This document shows, piece by piece, positions 32,316 to 43,068 of a stretch of DNA of 64,000 nt. The notes under the pieces were generated by a model, which saw nothing but the letters and a program-made list of their open reading frames with translations, ran no database searches and was not told where the DNA came from. The position numbers and the translations under genes were made by a program. This DNA comes from Pseudophaeomoniella oleicola. Taxonomy: Eukaryota; Ascomycota; Eurotiomycetes; Phaeomoniellales; Phaeomoniellaceae. The stretch's first letter is position 1. Each line of letters starts with the position of its first letter. Location of the stretch: positions 62,001-126,000 of the forward strand of contig QWDQ01000062.1 of assembly GCA_003868215.1 (NCBI GenBank), in the 5' to 3' direction.

Positions 32316-34321
32316 TCAACGGACTTCCTTTTCTCGAGGCGCATCTGGAGCTGGCTCATCCAGATAAGTGGCCTTCTCGTTTGTGGCGCTGTAGTCGGGT
32401 TCACTGAATTCTTTGCTTTGCCCCTCCTCCTCGTAAATCATGAACTCGTCACGGTCAACTTGGCGGTATCTCCAGTAGAAAATGATTGTCTGACCGAAGA
32501 GTGCGATGGCTGGACCGGCCCAAACCCACTAGTTATCAAGTCAGTACTTATGTCTAGAATCAGTGGGGGATCGATGTACTCACGATCAGATGTGGATCAA
32601 TGATGGCTGGAATCAAGATCTCAGCGAGGGCGCTGGAAAGAGCGTTTGTGAACAAGAACACGGCCATAACAGTTGACTTGAGATGCGGCGGCGCACGTGC
32701 ATATGCCAACTCGTAAGCAGTCACGTTGCAGAAACACTCCGAAAGCGCACCGAGGGAAACATTAGGAATCTGCCACCAGACTGAAATTGGGGAGACGGTA
32801 TCGCAAGTCGAAGCATTGTATCCACAAGGAGACGTCTCATAGACACGCCATTGGACAATGGCGCCAATGGCACCTGAGATAGCGGCCAGAAGGAAACCAA
32901 AGGTGATACGCCTGATACGACCGAACCTAATGTTATAACGGCGAAGCAGAGGGTAGATGACATGACTTAGAATAGGAATAGCGACAATGATGGTGAGCGG
33001 GTTGAAGTTGTTCAGCAGATCATTGGGAGCACCCTTTGTGGTCATCGCACCGGCCTGGTTAGAGGAAGTGGCTCCGATACCGCCGTCGTTCAGGTTGTAG
33101 ATTGGGAAGTACATGAAAATTTGACAGGCAGTGAAGGTTCGGTGGACATCTTCAACAGCCTTATCGGTCCAAGAGACAGTGACTCCCTTCTCAGCAAGCT
33201 TGGATGGCTTCGCATTAGCCCAGAAGTTCTTGCCCCAAAGCTTTCCTTTGTTCTGTTTGATGGCCATGCCGATGATTTTGAAAACCTGCGTCAACTCTGA
33301 GCCCTGCGGTGCCGCCTTGATAGTTCGCTTGTACATGAAGGCCAGAAGAAGAGGCAGGAGGAAGTAAGCAATGCCGGGAAGTAGGAATGCGAGCCAGTAG
33401 CCGACATATTTCTCGGCATAAGTGGTAGCCAGAGCGAAGAAAGCTCCGATATTAATCATAGAGTAGAAAATCAACATGATACGCTGAATTGTGACTTCAG
33501 GGTCCACAATGACTTTCTCGCCCGACTTCAAGGTTCTGACATACTCTTTTTGGTGAACGTATTGATCAATGACTGTCGGTGCAACGTTCGGCTTGAAGAT
33601 GCCAGCGCCGATGGCAAGGAGGAAAAAGCTGACCATGAAGGGTCCGATACCGTTGCCCGCTCTCAAGACTGTCGGGATAGCACCACAAATCATAATGACA
33701 TGTGAGAGTCCACAAATTAGGACACCGAGGACGATAGTCTTATAACGGCCCAATTTGGTATCCGCGATCCAGGCACCGAATATAGGGATCGTATAGGCGA
33801 GGAAGGTGAAAAGAAGTGTGAGGGCCGACGCGAACTGAAGGCCCTTTCCTAAGGCTCCGGCGTGCCCATTAGGATTGCTCCTTGGTACAGCACCGCTTCC
33901 ATCACCTCCCTCCGGCAGTGGATATTCGAGAAAATTATTAAAGCAAGTTTGAACTCCGTAATATGACGCACGCTCCGCTAATTCGACAATGCAGAGCGTA
34001 TATGAGACGTTTGGAATCGAATCTGCGATTTTACGAAGTGTGAGACGCTGCTCATCGGTCGGCAATGGATATTGGTCCTGGTCAGACGCAGGTCCGGCCT
34101 CTGCTTGACGGACGCTCACGACACTGGCACGGCGATCTGGGAGGGTGACCGCTCCGTCGCCCAGAGCGAAGGAGTTTCGTCCAGCGCTGGGAATAATGGT
34201 CTCCTTTGGAGGCCGGGTGGCGATCATGTCCACCGTGATATGCTCACCCGCTACAGTGCCCGCTATACATTATATCAGTCAGTGGTCGCCCGAGGTATAC
34301 AGCAAGAAAATACGTACACAT
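32316..34321 (-). CDS. PTR2: Proton-coupled di/tripeptide transporter (PTR2/POT family)
   Basis: The preferred model has three exons: 34321-34318 (only ATGT), 34262-32584 and 32528-32316, with two 55-nt introns; 631 residues. Splicing the tiny first exon to exon 2 gives MSGTVAGEHITVDMIATRPP in frame with the body. Otherwise translation would have to begin at ATG 34227. The upstream ATG has an excellent context (CCGCCACCATG). The body has the POT features: SYTLCIVELAERASYYGVQ at the first helix, FGAWIADTKLGRYKTI (PTR2 signature 1), FFLLAIGAGIFKPNVAP, and about 12 helices. The last exon carries the final helix (WVWAGPAIALFGQTIIFYWRY) and an acidic cytosolic tail. It imports small peptides across the plasma membrane, driven by protons. 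The upstream 2.2 kb gap has GATA-type sites compatible with nitrogen control. Confidence 0.92.
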
Positions 34322-36549
34322 GGTGGCGGCAGGGTATGTTGAGAGAACGATAAAGGAGGATTCAGATTCCTCGATACCTGGTATTCGTCCAACTAAAACC
34401 GGGGGGTCCCAAGATCTCTATAAATATGGTGAGGTCGGGTTCTACTCAATCAGCCAAGGCTCACAACCCTGATATGTTGCGTTCGCATCTGGGTCTATCG
34501 TGGTGTGATGTGGACTGTAGAGTTGCAAGCATGTTGGACGCTAGACCAGCTCTCGACACTTGATAGTGGACAGCACTGACCAATCTGGGCCCTCAGATCT
34601 AAAACAAAAGAGGAAGTCCTTCCGGTTATCCCAGGGCAATATTCGCATCTCCATGTTACTAATACGTAGTAGAAGGCGATCTGGATATACCGTAGTACGC
34701 ATGGATGGATCCCAGCTCGCCAGGCGCGATAGTATATCTCATGCTGATCGCATTCACTCGCCTGCAAATTCCTGTCCTGCAAGGATCAATAGAACCCTCG
34801 GTCATTGTCGATGTACAGTATCGGGTTGATCGTCAACATCTTTGCGTCACACGGCGGTTGATCGAAGCAGCGGGCGTAAGATCTCACAGTGTTTTGCCAG
34901 ATCAGACCTGCTGTGGAGGGTGAGCATCCCGTCCTGTGATGAATTGCCCCGATAGGTAGAAGCTGTGTGGTATGGGCGTACTACGGACGGGGTAAAGATA
35001 AGGCAACACCAAGGAGGAAAAGAGGATTCCGTTGTGCCGTGTTTCTAGAAAATCGGTTTATGGGGAATCGCAACGGGAAAATGTCGAGCTGTTGAAGATA
35101 AGCAAAATGCCTGATGCTTGACTCGCTCCATGAGAGGTCTGCCAAGGCTCTAGGATATGATAGTATCTAATGGTGTCCAGTTGAGATATCCAGTTGACTA
35201 CCTGATGTAACCCTCAACTTCCCCGGCAGGCGATAGACTGAGAGAGCTTTAACTAATTCAGTCCCCTATCAGTCTTCAGATCTCATATCTCATTTTATAT
35301 CACAGTAAGGTTGACTTGCTGAAAAGAAGTGTGAGGAATTGGCGCAGCAGGAAATGAAAATAAGGCAGTAGGAAGTCTAGTTTCTCAGATACAAGTTACA
35401 GTAATCAGAGAAGCGTAAGGAAGTGGCCGAAAGGAAAACGAAAGGTGAGAAACACAGTACTACGTAGTCTCTCAGTTGTAATTAAAGAAGCGTGTTGGCT
35501 GTTCCTCCGAGTGTTGCATACTCTCCGGGGACTTTACTTTCTCCTGATGGAAAAGACGTGATCGCGCGAAGCTCAAGCCCCAGGAAAGAGTCCTTTGCCC
35601 ATTACGAGGTCGCATCATAACAGTCCTTACTTGACTGGGTCAGTCTATGCATACTTTTCAAGAGCCAAGTAGCATCCACACGTGTTAAGGATCTCTCTGG
35701 GAGGTCAAATTCATGTCCCGGAAAAGATCCATTGGGTTCTGGTCTGATCGCTTCTGACAGCTCGGATTCTTATCTATCGAGGTCTATACAGCCGCCCAAC
35801 GAGTGTTGCTGCAAATGGTAATAAATAAAGCCCCCGTCAGAGCTTTAGTGGGTGTTGGTATAATACGAGTCCAGACCCACGACCCGATATCAGTATCAGT
35901 GAAGCGAGAGTGCGCCAAGATCTGGTGAGCGATTAGGCCATCCAAAACGAGATACTGTACCGTTGATAGGCATGCAGCATCATCATCGCTTCGATTTGCC
36001 TGCTGCCGTCAATGGTGAAGAGAAAGGGTTCATTCGTTGTAAGGCTTTATCTTATCGCTGGTTGTGACGTAGTAGACCTCCATGACCAGTCGAACCCTAC
36101 CTTCGCCAAAGCGACGGAAGAAGGCTCCTTGGGCGAATCTGACGATGGACAGGAAAAGCAATATCAAAGAAAAAGAAATACGAGGTTGAAGACCGGATGA
36201 ATCCCAGGCCCTAATCGAATAGACAAAGTCTGTAATAGTATACACGATACGTGCTGGCGGCAGTCGGCACGGTCTTCGTCGAGGACGCGCTTGGCAAGGA
36301 CCTTCGGCCTTGTTCTCAACATGGTTTGCCCTATGTGGTGTTACCTTGGAAGATGGCGAGATGGCGAAACACACGCCATCTTCTCATCATTGGGCCAGGG
36401 TGCCTTCGCTAGCTGCAAGCCCTTACCACTTCTATGCCGTTCAGCTAGGCTTCTTCTACTGCCTTATGTACAACATATGGAGCAGCGACCGATAGCCCTA
36501 TCCTAGCAGATGTTTTGGCCGTGAATATCCGTTATATGCAAACTTGCGT
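34322..36549. other. 2.2 kb intergenic region upstream of PTR2
   Basis: The longest gap apart from the NST1/RHO2 one; both flanking genes are on the minus strand. It should contain the PTR2 promoter. AGATAAG words for GATA factors lie near 34995-35001 and 35094-35100, and TTATC words near 35770 and 36042-36055. A TACTACGTAGT palindrome lies near 35458 and an ATACGTAGTAG word near 34662. Two loosely similar segments (about 35380-35417 and 35464-35496) both contain TCTCAG and end AGAAGCGT. Short open frames here have no recognisable protein features. Confidence 0.6.
34995..35100. promoter_or_regulatory. Candidate GATA-factor (AreA/NIT2) sites upstream of PTR2
   Basis: Two AGATAAG words, near 34995-35001 and 35094-35100, lie about 0.7 kb upstream of the PTR2 start. 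HGATAR is the core of the fungal nitrogen GATA factors, which control peptide transporters in several fungi. The word is short and expected often by chance, so this is weak evidence. Confidence 0.3.
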
Positions 36550-38124
36550 TTATAGCTTCCCCCTTGCTGCGTCTTTCTCGGTCGTATCCTTCCATGTCTT
36601 GACCAGTGCCGCTTCAGCTTTGAGCCTCCATTCCCTTCCTGCCAATAACCTTCTATCTATTTCAACGTCGTCTCCGATCAAATCCATTACCTTGGTCGCC
36701 ACATCGACTCTCTGAGGGCCTTGGGTTCCGGTCCACCATCTTGCTGATGTCTGAGGTAGCTCCTTCGCTTCAGCCAAGGCGTTGCAGAATGCTGCGCAGC
36801 TCTGAAACCACTCAAGACTCCACGAATGATGAACGAACATGAATGAGAAGACGTGAGGCATGCCTTCAAAGACCTCCAAAATCGTCGGACCTGTCGCAGC
36901 AAACCTTTTCGAAAGGATCAGGTCCTCGTCCTGGAGTCCTTCACTGCCGGTACTGATCCATGTCGGAGGGTGACCCTCCCACAGCTCGTCCTTAGCTGCG
37001 ATAGGACTGACCAGAGGATGAATGATCATACTAGCATCGCAGTATGTGTCAATCCGCGGAGGACTCGCTGGCCAGACATCATCAGGTGGTATCTCCATTG
37101 GAACGGGTGGAATTGCCGGCGCTTTTGAAGGTGGGCTGATATAGTCATATTTCGCATTGCGATATACAGACGGCATCGACCGTGAGATATCGACCCATGG
37201 TGAGTTCAGTACCACACCTCCTGGAACGGGGATATCAACCTCCTTGCCATGGAAGCGGATCTGGTGTATTCCAGTCCTTCGTAGCGTGAGTAACAGGAGA
37301 AGCAAGGCCGTAGCAAGACCACCGCCGGCGGAATCGCCAGAGAATATTATAGAGCTTGCTTTTATCGAGTCATGCCAGGAGTCTGCAGGAGGGTACAAAA
37401 GGTATAAATAAGCGATAAATGCGTCGAGCAACGCCGCTGGGAAAGGATTCTGTGGTGCCAAACGATACCGTAATGACAAGGCTCGCCCATGCACCCGTTT
37501 GCAGAGATTAGAGACAGGCACCCGATGAGTAGCTGGATCCATAACCCTGTCTCGCTATTAGCTTCTGTCCGGGTAAGAACTCCGCGAATGCTTAACCTAC
37601 ACGTATGCACCACCATGAAGATACAATATCGTCGTATCCGAAGTCCGGTTGGCGTCGTTCATAAGATGCTTGTACTGTTCGTCTTCCGGCAGGTCTGGTC
37701 GAGGTGCCTTCTTAGCCACATTGCTCCTATAACCTGTCCATTCAGCTTCGATATCCTTCACTTCCGGTACCGTGTACGTCTCGTGCCCATCTCCAAGCTC
37801 TGCTATAGCCCTGGCAAGTGCCTGTCGTACGTCCAAGATCTCCCGCTCAGTGGATAGATCTTCCGCCTCCGGGGCAGGCACAACGCAGTTGGCGACCCAG
37901 ACACTGCCTTTTATTCCGGGATCCCGGCAGCTGACTTCCTGAGTTTTCTTCAATGGTCCTCGCCTTTCCAAGATACTCCGTATCAGAGTGGTGGCGACTT
38001 CCGTGCGTGTGTCCTGTAACCCGGCTGCAGGTGAAACGGAGAGGATGTTCAAGACAACTGTCTTGAGAATCAGAGGCAGACGAGGGAGCACTGTCTTGAT
38101 CAGACCCCACGGGCTCGCGTCCAT
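36550..38124 (-). CDS. Alpha/beta hydrolase, hormone-sensitive lipase type
   Basis: Two exons, 38124-37601 and 37546-36550, with a 54-nt intron splitting the codon after HGGAY; 506 residues. The oxyanion-hole motif HGGAYVVMDPATHR begins near residue 170. The nucleophile lies in GDSAGGG (Ser about 247), DED (LQDEDLILSKRF) probably holds the acid, and the catalytic His is in MPHVF near 410. This order is typical of the HSL/bHSL esterase family (Pfam abhydrolase_3). The first 150 residues start with a hydrophobic helix region (LPLILKTVVLNILSV), which may anchor it to a membrane. It probably hydrolyses short-chain esters or lipids; the substrate is unknown. There is no clear signal peptide. Confidence 0.9.
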
Positions 38125-38780
38125 TCTTGCTTCAGCTGGTGTTGTCTACCTGTAGCCTTCTGTTTAGCCCTGGACTGCTAACATGAAAAGTACGAAAAGG
38201 TCCAGTTATAAGTGATGACGGATAGTAGTACGGAAGAACTGAACGCTGGGAAAAAGAACACTCAGCATTGCAAAAGGTGAAACAACAGAAAGACATCATA
38301 AAGACAGGAAATATAGATGTATGCTCCTTAGTCTGGGGATCCTGGGCCCTACGCCACTGGGACCCAGTTTGCAGGAGAGCCGAGGCATACAGTAACATGC
38401 CTACTTCAACGCCAAGACTAAAATGAAAAATATTTGAATGAGTCTCAGAGGAAGAAGTCTTGACGTAGCATGTCACCTGATTTGCATTTTTGGCAACTAC
38501 ATCCAAGATATTGGAGGATTAATACAGGCTCATGTACAGCCTCCAAGGTATTTACTTCCACACCGAAGCACGACTTGAGGCAACTCCTTGCAATTTTCAA
38601 CCTCTAGATTCATAACCGCCGATCTTCGTCTGCCCCTAAAATACAATGGCCCAACAAAGACAGTCAAACTTTTGGCGATAATCGCAGAAGTTGTCCTTGC
38701 TTGGACATCATGAGACCCATAAGAAACAATCTTTCCCATAAAGACACTTTCGTAACCAGAATCTCAACCCGTATGCTTGC
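38125..38780. other. Intergenic hydrolase promoter / TFIIB 3' region
   Basis: About 655 nt between two minus-strand genes. Minus-strand open frames at 38132-38506 and 38530-38739 lack family features and are probably chance. Nothing else is supported. Confidence 0.55.
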
Positions 38781-39890
38781 TTAGGCCTGTGGCAGTCTGC
38801 TCATATCTCCTTTGCCGGGACCAAGCCAATCCTTGTCAACCAACTTTTCCCGCTCAGCGTAGAGGTACTTGTAGGCCGTTCTTATCGTCCCATCGCTGAC
38901 CTTTGCGACCGTGCTGACTTGCTTCGGGCTGCGAGGGTCTCCCATAAGGTTACTTGCCATGTAGATACACGCAGATGCCGTCGACAATGGTGACCGTCCA
39001 GCCAGGGTCTCAACGGTCGCAGTTCGGTCGGCTAAGTCTTCTGCCACTCGAAGAACAGAGAACTGCAGCCCCAGCATGTTGCAAAAACGTGCACATAGCT
39101 CGCGTGGTCGGGTCGAGACTGTCGATTCGAAGCTCGAGGCCTGTTTATTGACCACGCCTACCAAGCCAGTTAGTTGATAGTCATGGAAAAAGGACCTGTA
39201 AAGAAGCTCACCTCCTTCGGCCTCAATAGCCCGAATCTTGTCTTGGCTGGTCGTAGACAAGAACTTTTCGAGCAATTTGTAAGTCTTCCCAATTTCTTTC
39301 TTTGGGACATTGGTCATCTGGAATATTTCCTGAAAACTTCGAGGCAGCTTGCATTGCCGGCAAGCGATGAATATACACCCCGCAAGGATGACATCCTGGG
39401 ACTTCCCCTTGAAGGCTTTTGCATCTTCGACTTGCTTGAAGTAATCCTTGGCGGTCTCTCGCACTATCTTTGGGATACCGAAAGACTCGCAATCAGCGTC
39501 AATGCGACGGTAGGCAGCCATGAGCACTTTGTCTTTCTTTATATCTGATATACTCTCATGAGCTCTGCGCATATCCCTCGAATACTTGCTACCGCCCTGG
39601 CTGAAGGAGATAGTGGTCTCTAGCTGACTTCCATTGAGCAAAGCATTGGAGGCTTCACCGACACGGGACGGGTCATCGCTGTTCTTGCCATCGTCATTGG
39701 CAAAAGTACGCCACTCGGATTCGAGCGAAATGATACGGTCTGCCAACACCATACCACATGACTCACAGACTGTGGATGAGCCATCTTCAATGAGATTTGG
39801 GGGAAACTCTTTGCACTCAGGACATGTCACGTGGGTACTGAGATTCGCTTTCCATGCCTGGTTAGCCTGACCGACGTCTGCGGTGGCCAT
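38781..39890 (-). CDS. SUA7: Transcription initiation factor IIB
   Basis: Two exons, 39890-39212 and 39157-38781, with a 54-nt intron (GTGAGC ... CTAAC ... GGTAG); 351 residues, the usual TFIIB length. The N-terminal zinc ribbon is complete: CPEC near residue 24 and CESC near 44. The B-reader/linker segment SEWRTFANDDGKNSDDPSRVG follows. Two cyclin-like repeats (ISDIKKDKVLMAAYRRIDADCESFGIPK... and RELCARFCNMLGLQF...) bind TBP and flanking DNA. It recruits RNA polymerase II to promoters. The ATG at 39890 is chosen because MATADVGQ sits a normal distance before the ribbon; the frame is open to an ATG at 40025, giving a Lys/Arg-rich extension I consider leader. The intron is a multiple of three with no stop, so retention would add 18 residues between the core repeats. 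It diverges from ATP14. Confidence 0.95.
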   Translation of the reverse strand: MATADVGQANQAWKANLSTHVTCPECKEFPPNLIEDGSSTVCESCGMVLADRIISLESEWRTFANDDGKNSDDPSRVGEASNALLNGSQLETTISFSQGGSKYSRDMRRAHESISDIKKDKVLMAAYRRIDADCESFGIPKIVRETAKDYFKQVEDAKAFKGKSQDVILAGCIFIACRQCKLPRSFQEIFQMTNVPKKEIGKTYKLLEKFLSTTSQDKIRAIEAEGGELLYRSFFHDYQLTGLVGVVNKQASSFESTVSTRPRELCARFCNMLGLQFSVLRVAEDLADRTATVETLAGRSPLSTASACIYMASNLMGDPRSPKQVSTVAKVSDGTIRTAYKYLYAEREKLVDKDWLGPGKGDMSRLPQA

Positions 39891-40841
39891 TCTGCTCGCC
39901 TGCGAGATTGTGGGCTTAGGGACGAGCTTGAGTGGTTCGCCAATCTTGCGCTTGTCTCGACGCTTCTTGATCTTCTTGTACGATGTGCAGAGATTATGGT
40001 TGTTTGCAAGGACTCTGAGAAACAACGGAGAATACAGTTTGGCGGTTGGAAAGGACCAAGCCAGAGGCTATGTGACGTTCGCTTGACAGTCTCAAGGAAA
40101 TAGCCTCCGAAGCGGTGTTACGTCGGAAGGGTTCACAGTTCGCGAGTGACAGGTGCTGGTAGTCGTAGACGTAAAGTCTTATGGCTTCCTGGCCTTGTCA
40201 CTAAGAGACGGGCGTTAGTAGGCCATCAACAAATGTAGATTGCAGACAACCCAACGCCACCAGATGAGAACGAGCGCCCAAGGGGCTATAAGGTACAGGT
40301 AATGGACAATAACGACTTGGACTTATATTTTTCTATCTAGTGTATTACCTTGACAGTCAAGCCGCAAGCCGCGAGCCGCGCAGCAGATGATGTCGAAATG
40401 TAGAGAATTTCGAGCTGATTTCAGTTGAGTTTCGTTGACCGTTGGAACCAGTTAAGGTCTCGCAGAGAACGCTGTCAGATTCGCAGTGATTTGGCAGCCT
40501 CTTTGCGAAAGGGTCGTCAACTTGGTGAAATCAGTTCTGGTGATCGCAAATTACTGTCCTGCAGGAATGGCGATGCGATTTGCAACAAGATCGATTGTGA
40601 ACTGGATTATGATGGATGGCGAAAGGAAGGATGGAGGTGAAGAAAAGAAGATAAAAGAAGGGCTGGGAATGAGTCTGACATATGATCTTATTCCATGCTG
40701 CGGCGCAGGCAGGTGATTTGGGGGCTAGTCCTATTTTGGAATAGTTCATCTTTCTCTCCAAGAGAAAGAGCTTCCCAATTGCTTCACCAGCTTTATCACA
40801 TCGCAATTGAGCAGCAAAACAGGGTCATTATCACCGCCAAC
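39891..40841. other. Divergent promoter region TFIIB / ATP14
   Basis: About 950 nt shared by two divergent housekeeping genes. No coding region is supported; open frames at 40.4-40.8 kb on both strands show no protein features. Confidence 0.65.
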
Positions 40842-41317
40842 ATGATGTCTCAATCCGTCAGAGCCTCAGTAAGTTTTATAATCCTGATACAATTGATCGA
40901 AAATTTGCTTACGCAGGATAGCGCTCTCTGATGGTTCGCATGATTCGACAGGCTCCTCTTTCTCGCAGAACTTTTGCAGTCACTTCAGCATCTCGAGGTA
41001 CAATACAAATCAACGTGCAATGCCAGCGGTACATTACTGACATATCAGCAGCCGACCTCGTGCAAGACCTATATCTGAAAGAGCTCCGTGCATACAAGCC
41101 ACCTCAAGTTAAAGCCAGCGACGCCGAAGGCCACGTTCAGAAATTCAGCGCCCCAAAGGCACCAAAATCGCCAGAAGAATCCGATCTCACCAGCGGCCTG
41201 AAGGCATATGAGGACTCAGTCGTTGACATCGAAAGCGGATCTACCGAGGGTGAAGGCGAAGTCGTGGAGAACTGGTTCGAAGAGGAACCGGAAGAGGAGG
41301 CACATGGTGGTCATTAA
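40842..41317 (+). CDS. ATP14: Mitochondrial F1Fo ATP synthase subunit h (Atp14)
   Basis: Three exons: 40842-40868, 40952-40997 and 41049-41317, with introns of 83 and 51 nt; 113 residues. A short Arg/Ser-rich presequence (MMSQSVRASAPLSRRTFAVTSASR) precedes the mature start AADLVQDLYLKELRAYKPPQVKASDAEGHVQKF, a recognisable Atp14 block. The C-terminal half is acidic (ENWFEEEPEEE). Subunit h belongs to the peripheral stalk of fungal ATP synthase in the inner membrane. Intron 2 (GTACAA ... ACTGAC ... ATCAG) is stop-free and a multiple of three; splicing joins the presequence directly to the mature block, which fits the family better than the unspliced frame. Two ATGs stand in tandem (40842 and 40845). 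Confidence 0.9.
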
Positions 41318-43068
41318 GAGGCTAGCATCATAGCCTGTCCATCAGCATAAGTCCCGAACTTGTACAGTTATCAGAATCAAATCTACGGTGTTACAACATC
41401 TATCTCGCACATATGATTTTGTGATGACGACCTCGTCCCCTGAGCTCTTTCCAAAAGCCTGGTGTGTTGTGTGGTGGTGATTGGACGCCAATTCCCCGTT
41501 GTTGATGTGACACTTCTCTCGCAGAATTGAATTGTACAGCGTCAGGATATCTGCAATCGCAGATTGTGAAAGCCATGCTAACGTTAAATCCGGGAAGATC
41601 AGTCATAGTAAGTTACGTGCATTGGGATGTTTCGGGCACATTTCCTCTCGGATGTTCTCCCCTACTACACAAATTGTAGCCGAGAGGTAGTGTTCTGCAA
41701 TCCAGTATGCCTGATATTTAGGGAGAGTATCCGGATAGTATCCATAGGCTTTTCCAGATCAGAGGAGAGCTCTTGCAATCAGCTGAGGCTAGGTACACTT
41801 GATGGGTTCATCATACATGTTGGTGACCGGCCCGGGTCGTCTAATAGCCTGTGCGTATCTAACGTGCCTATTATGAGGTGGTATTGATGAGATTGGTAAT
41901 TACGGCGATTTTGCTGCTGCTCCCTTAAGAACCAGGATATCAAGATATAAGTCAGGCCTACTACGTGGTACTATTGTTTGTACATGCATCTATCACGGTG
42001 GTGGTCCTTGAGCTGTTTTTCACTTGCTCCAGTAGCCCACTTCTCTCAATTCATTAAGCTGGTCAAGTATCCAATTCTTATAACGCAAGGGAGAAGACTT
42101 GGGAACGTTTGGCATCAATCGTATCCCATCAAGGAGTGTTAGACAGAGACTTGACCCAATCTTCCGAAATGTTCAGCAGGGTAGGGAGAATCAAGTGGAT
42201 TTGGTCTCAATGCAGGTATGTACCAGGAGGAACAATCATAGATAATGTCGTAGAGATAGGAAGACAAAGTCTCACGCACAGTCCACGAAAGAGATTGTAA
42301 GTGGATATAGCAATGACATAGATCATAGATGCACGGGTAAAGGAATCTACTGTAGGAGCGGGAGAAGCTGACTTCAATAACCACATAGTTATCCCATCTA
42401 TCCACTTGTTGCTGCAGTAAAGAAAGAAAGAGGAAACAAAGGTGGTTTAACTAGGCCAACTCAACGGCAGCACACAATGAAGATGGGCTTTTACCTATCG
42501 AGCTATTAGTGTTAATATGGTAAACGACAGAACTGGAGCCGCAAGTGCCTTCCACCGTTTGGCCTAAAGAAATCGTAATATCGTAATATATCCAATCCGA
42601 CGAAACTGCCGTGTCCCGGAGTGTCCCTATTGTACGCTAATCGGTAACAAGCTCCGCTGGCGTCGTCAACTGCCAAAACTTGCCTTGGTCATGATTCCCG
42701 ACTAACTTAGGGTGTATGTCTCCGTAGGATACGCCAGCCTCAGATCAGACCATTGGATTCCTTCTTATTGTCTCGTGTCCTTCAAACTACATTCGTTTGT
42801 TTTTAGGTCTCCCTTACATGTTTGTCACGGACCCTTAGGGATTGCCTGCACGTTCGTTTCAACTTTTGACTTCCTTGCCGGGCCACTACGTTCAAACCTC
42901 CGCTTGTCTCCTCAGCCGCCGACACCTCACGATTCCCGACATCCGGAAACGGGCTCAATATCCTGCCTGCGCTTAGGGACTTACTGAACTACTGTTGTGC
43001 AGAGGATGTCGAGACTAGATACCTGATCCCCTATTGTTCGCTCCCTGAGAGAGCTGGTCTCTCCTGAG
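41318..43068. other. Intergenic region ATP14 to UPF0592 gene
   Basis: This 1.75 kb stretch lies between tandem plus-strand genes. No coding region is supported. A CTACTACGTGGTAC word lies near 41959-41972. The last 350 nt, pyrimidine-rich with CCT and CTT clusters, are probably promoter and leader of the next gene. Confidence 0.6.

Noticed and set aside
38132-38739. Two minus-strand open frames between the hydrolase and TFIIB genes
   Set aside because: No family features and no start or splice evidence; the position suits the TFIIB 3' UTR and hydrolase promoter.
39891-40025. N-terminal extension of TFIIB from an ATG at 40025
   Set aside because: The 45 extra residues are Lys/Arg-rich and unlike TFIIB; the ATG at 39890 gives the normal length and spacing to the zinc ribbon.
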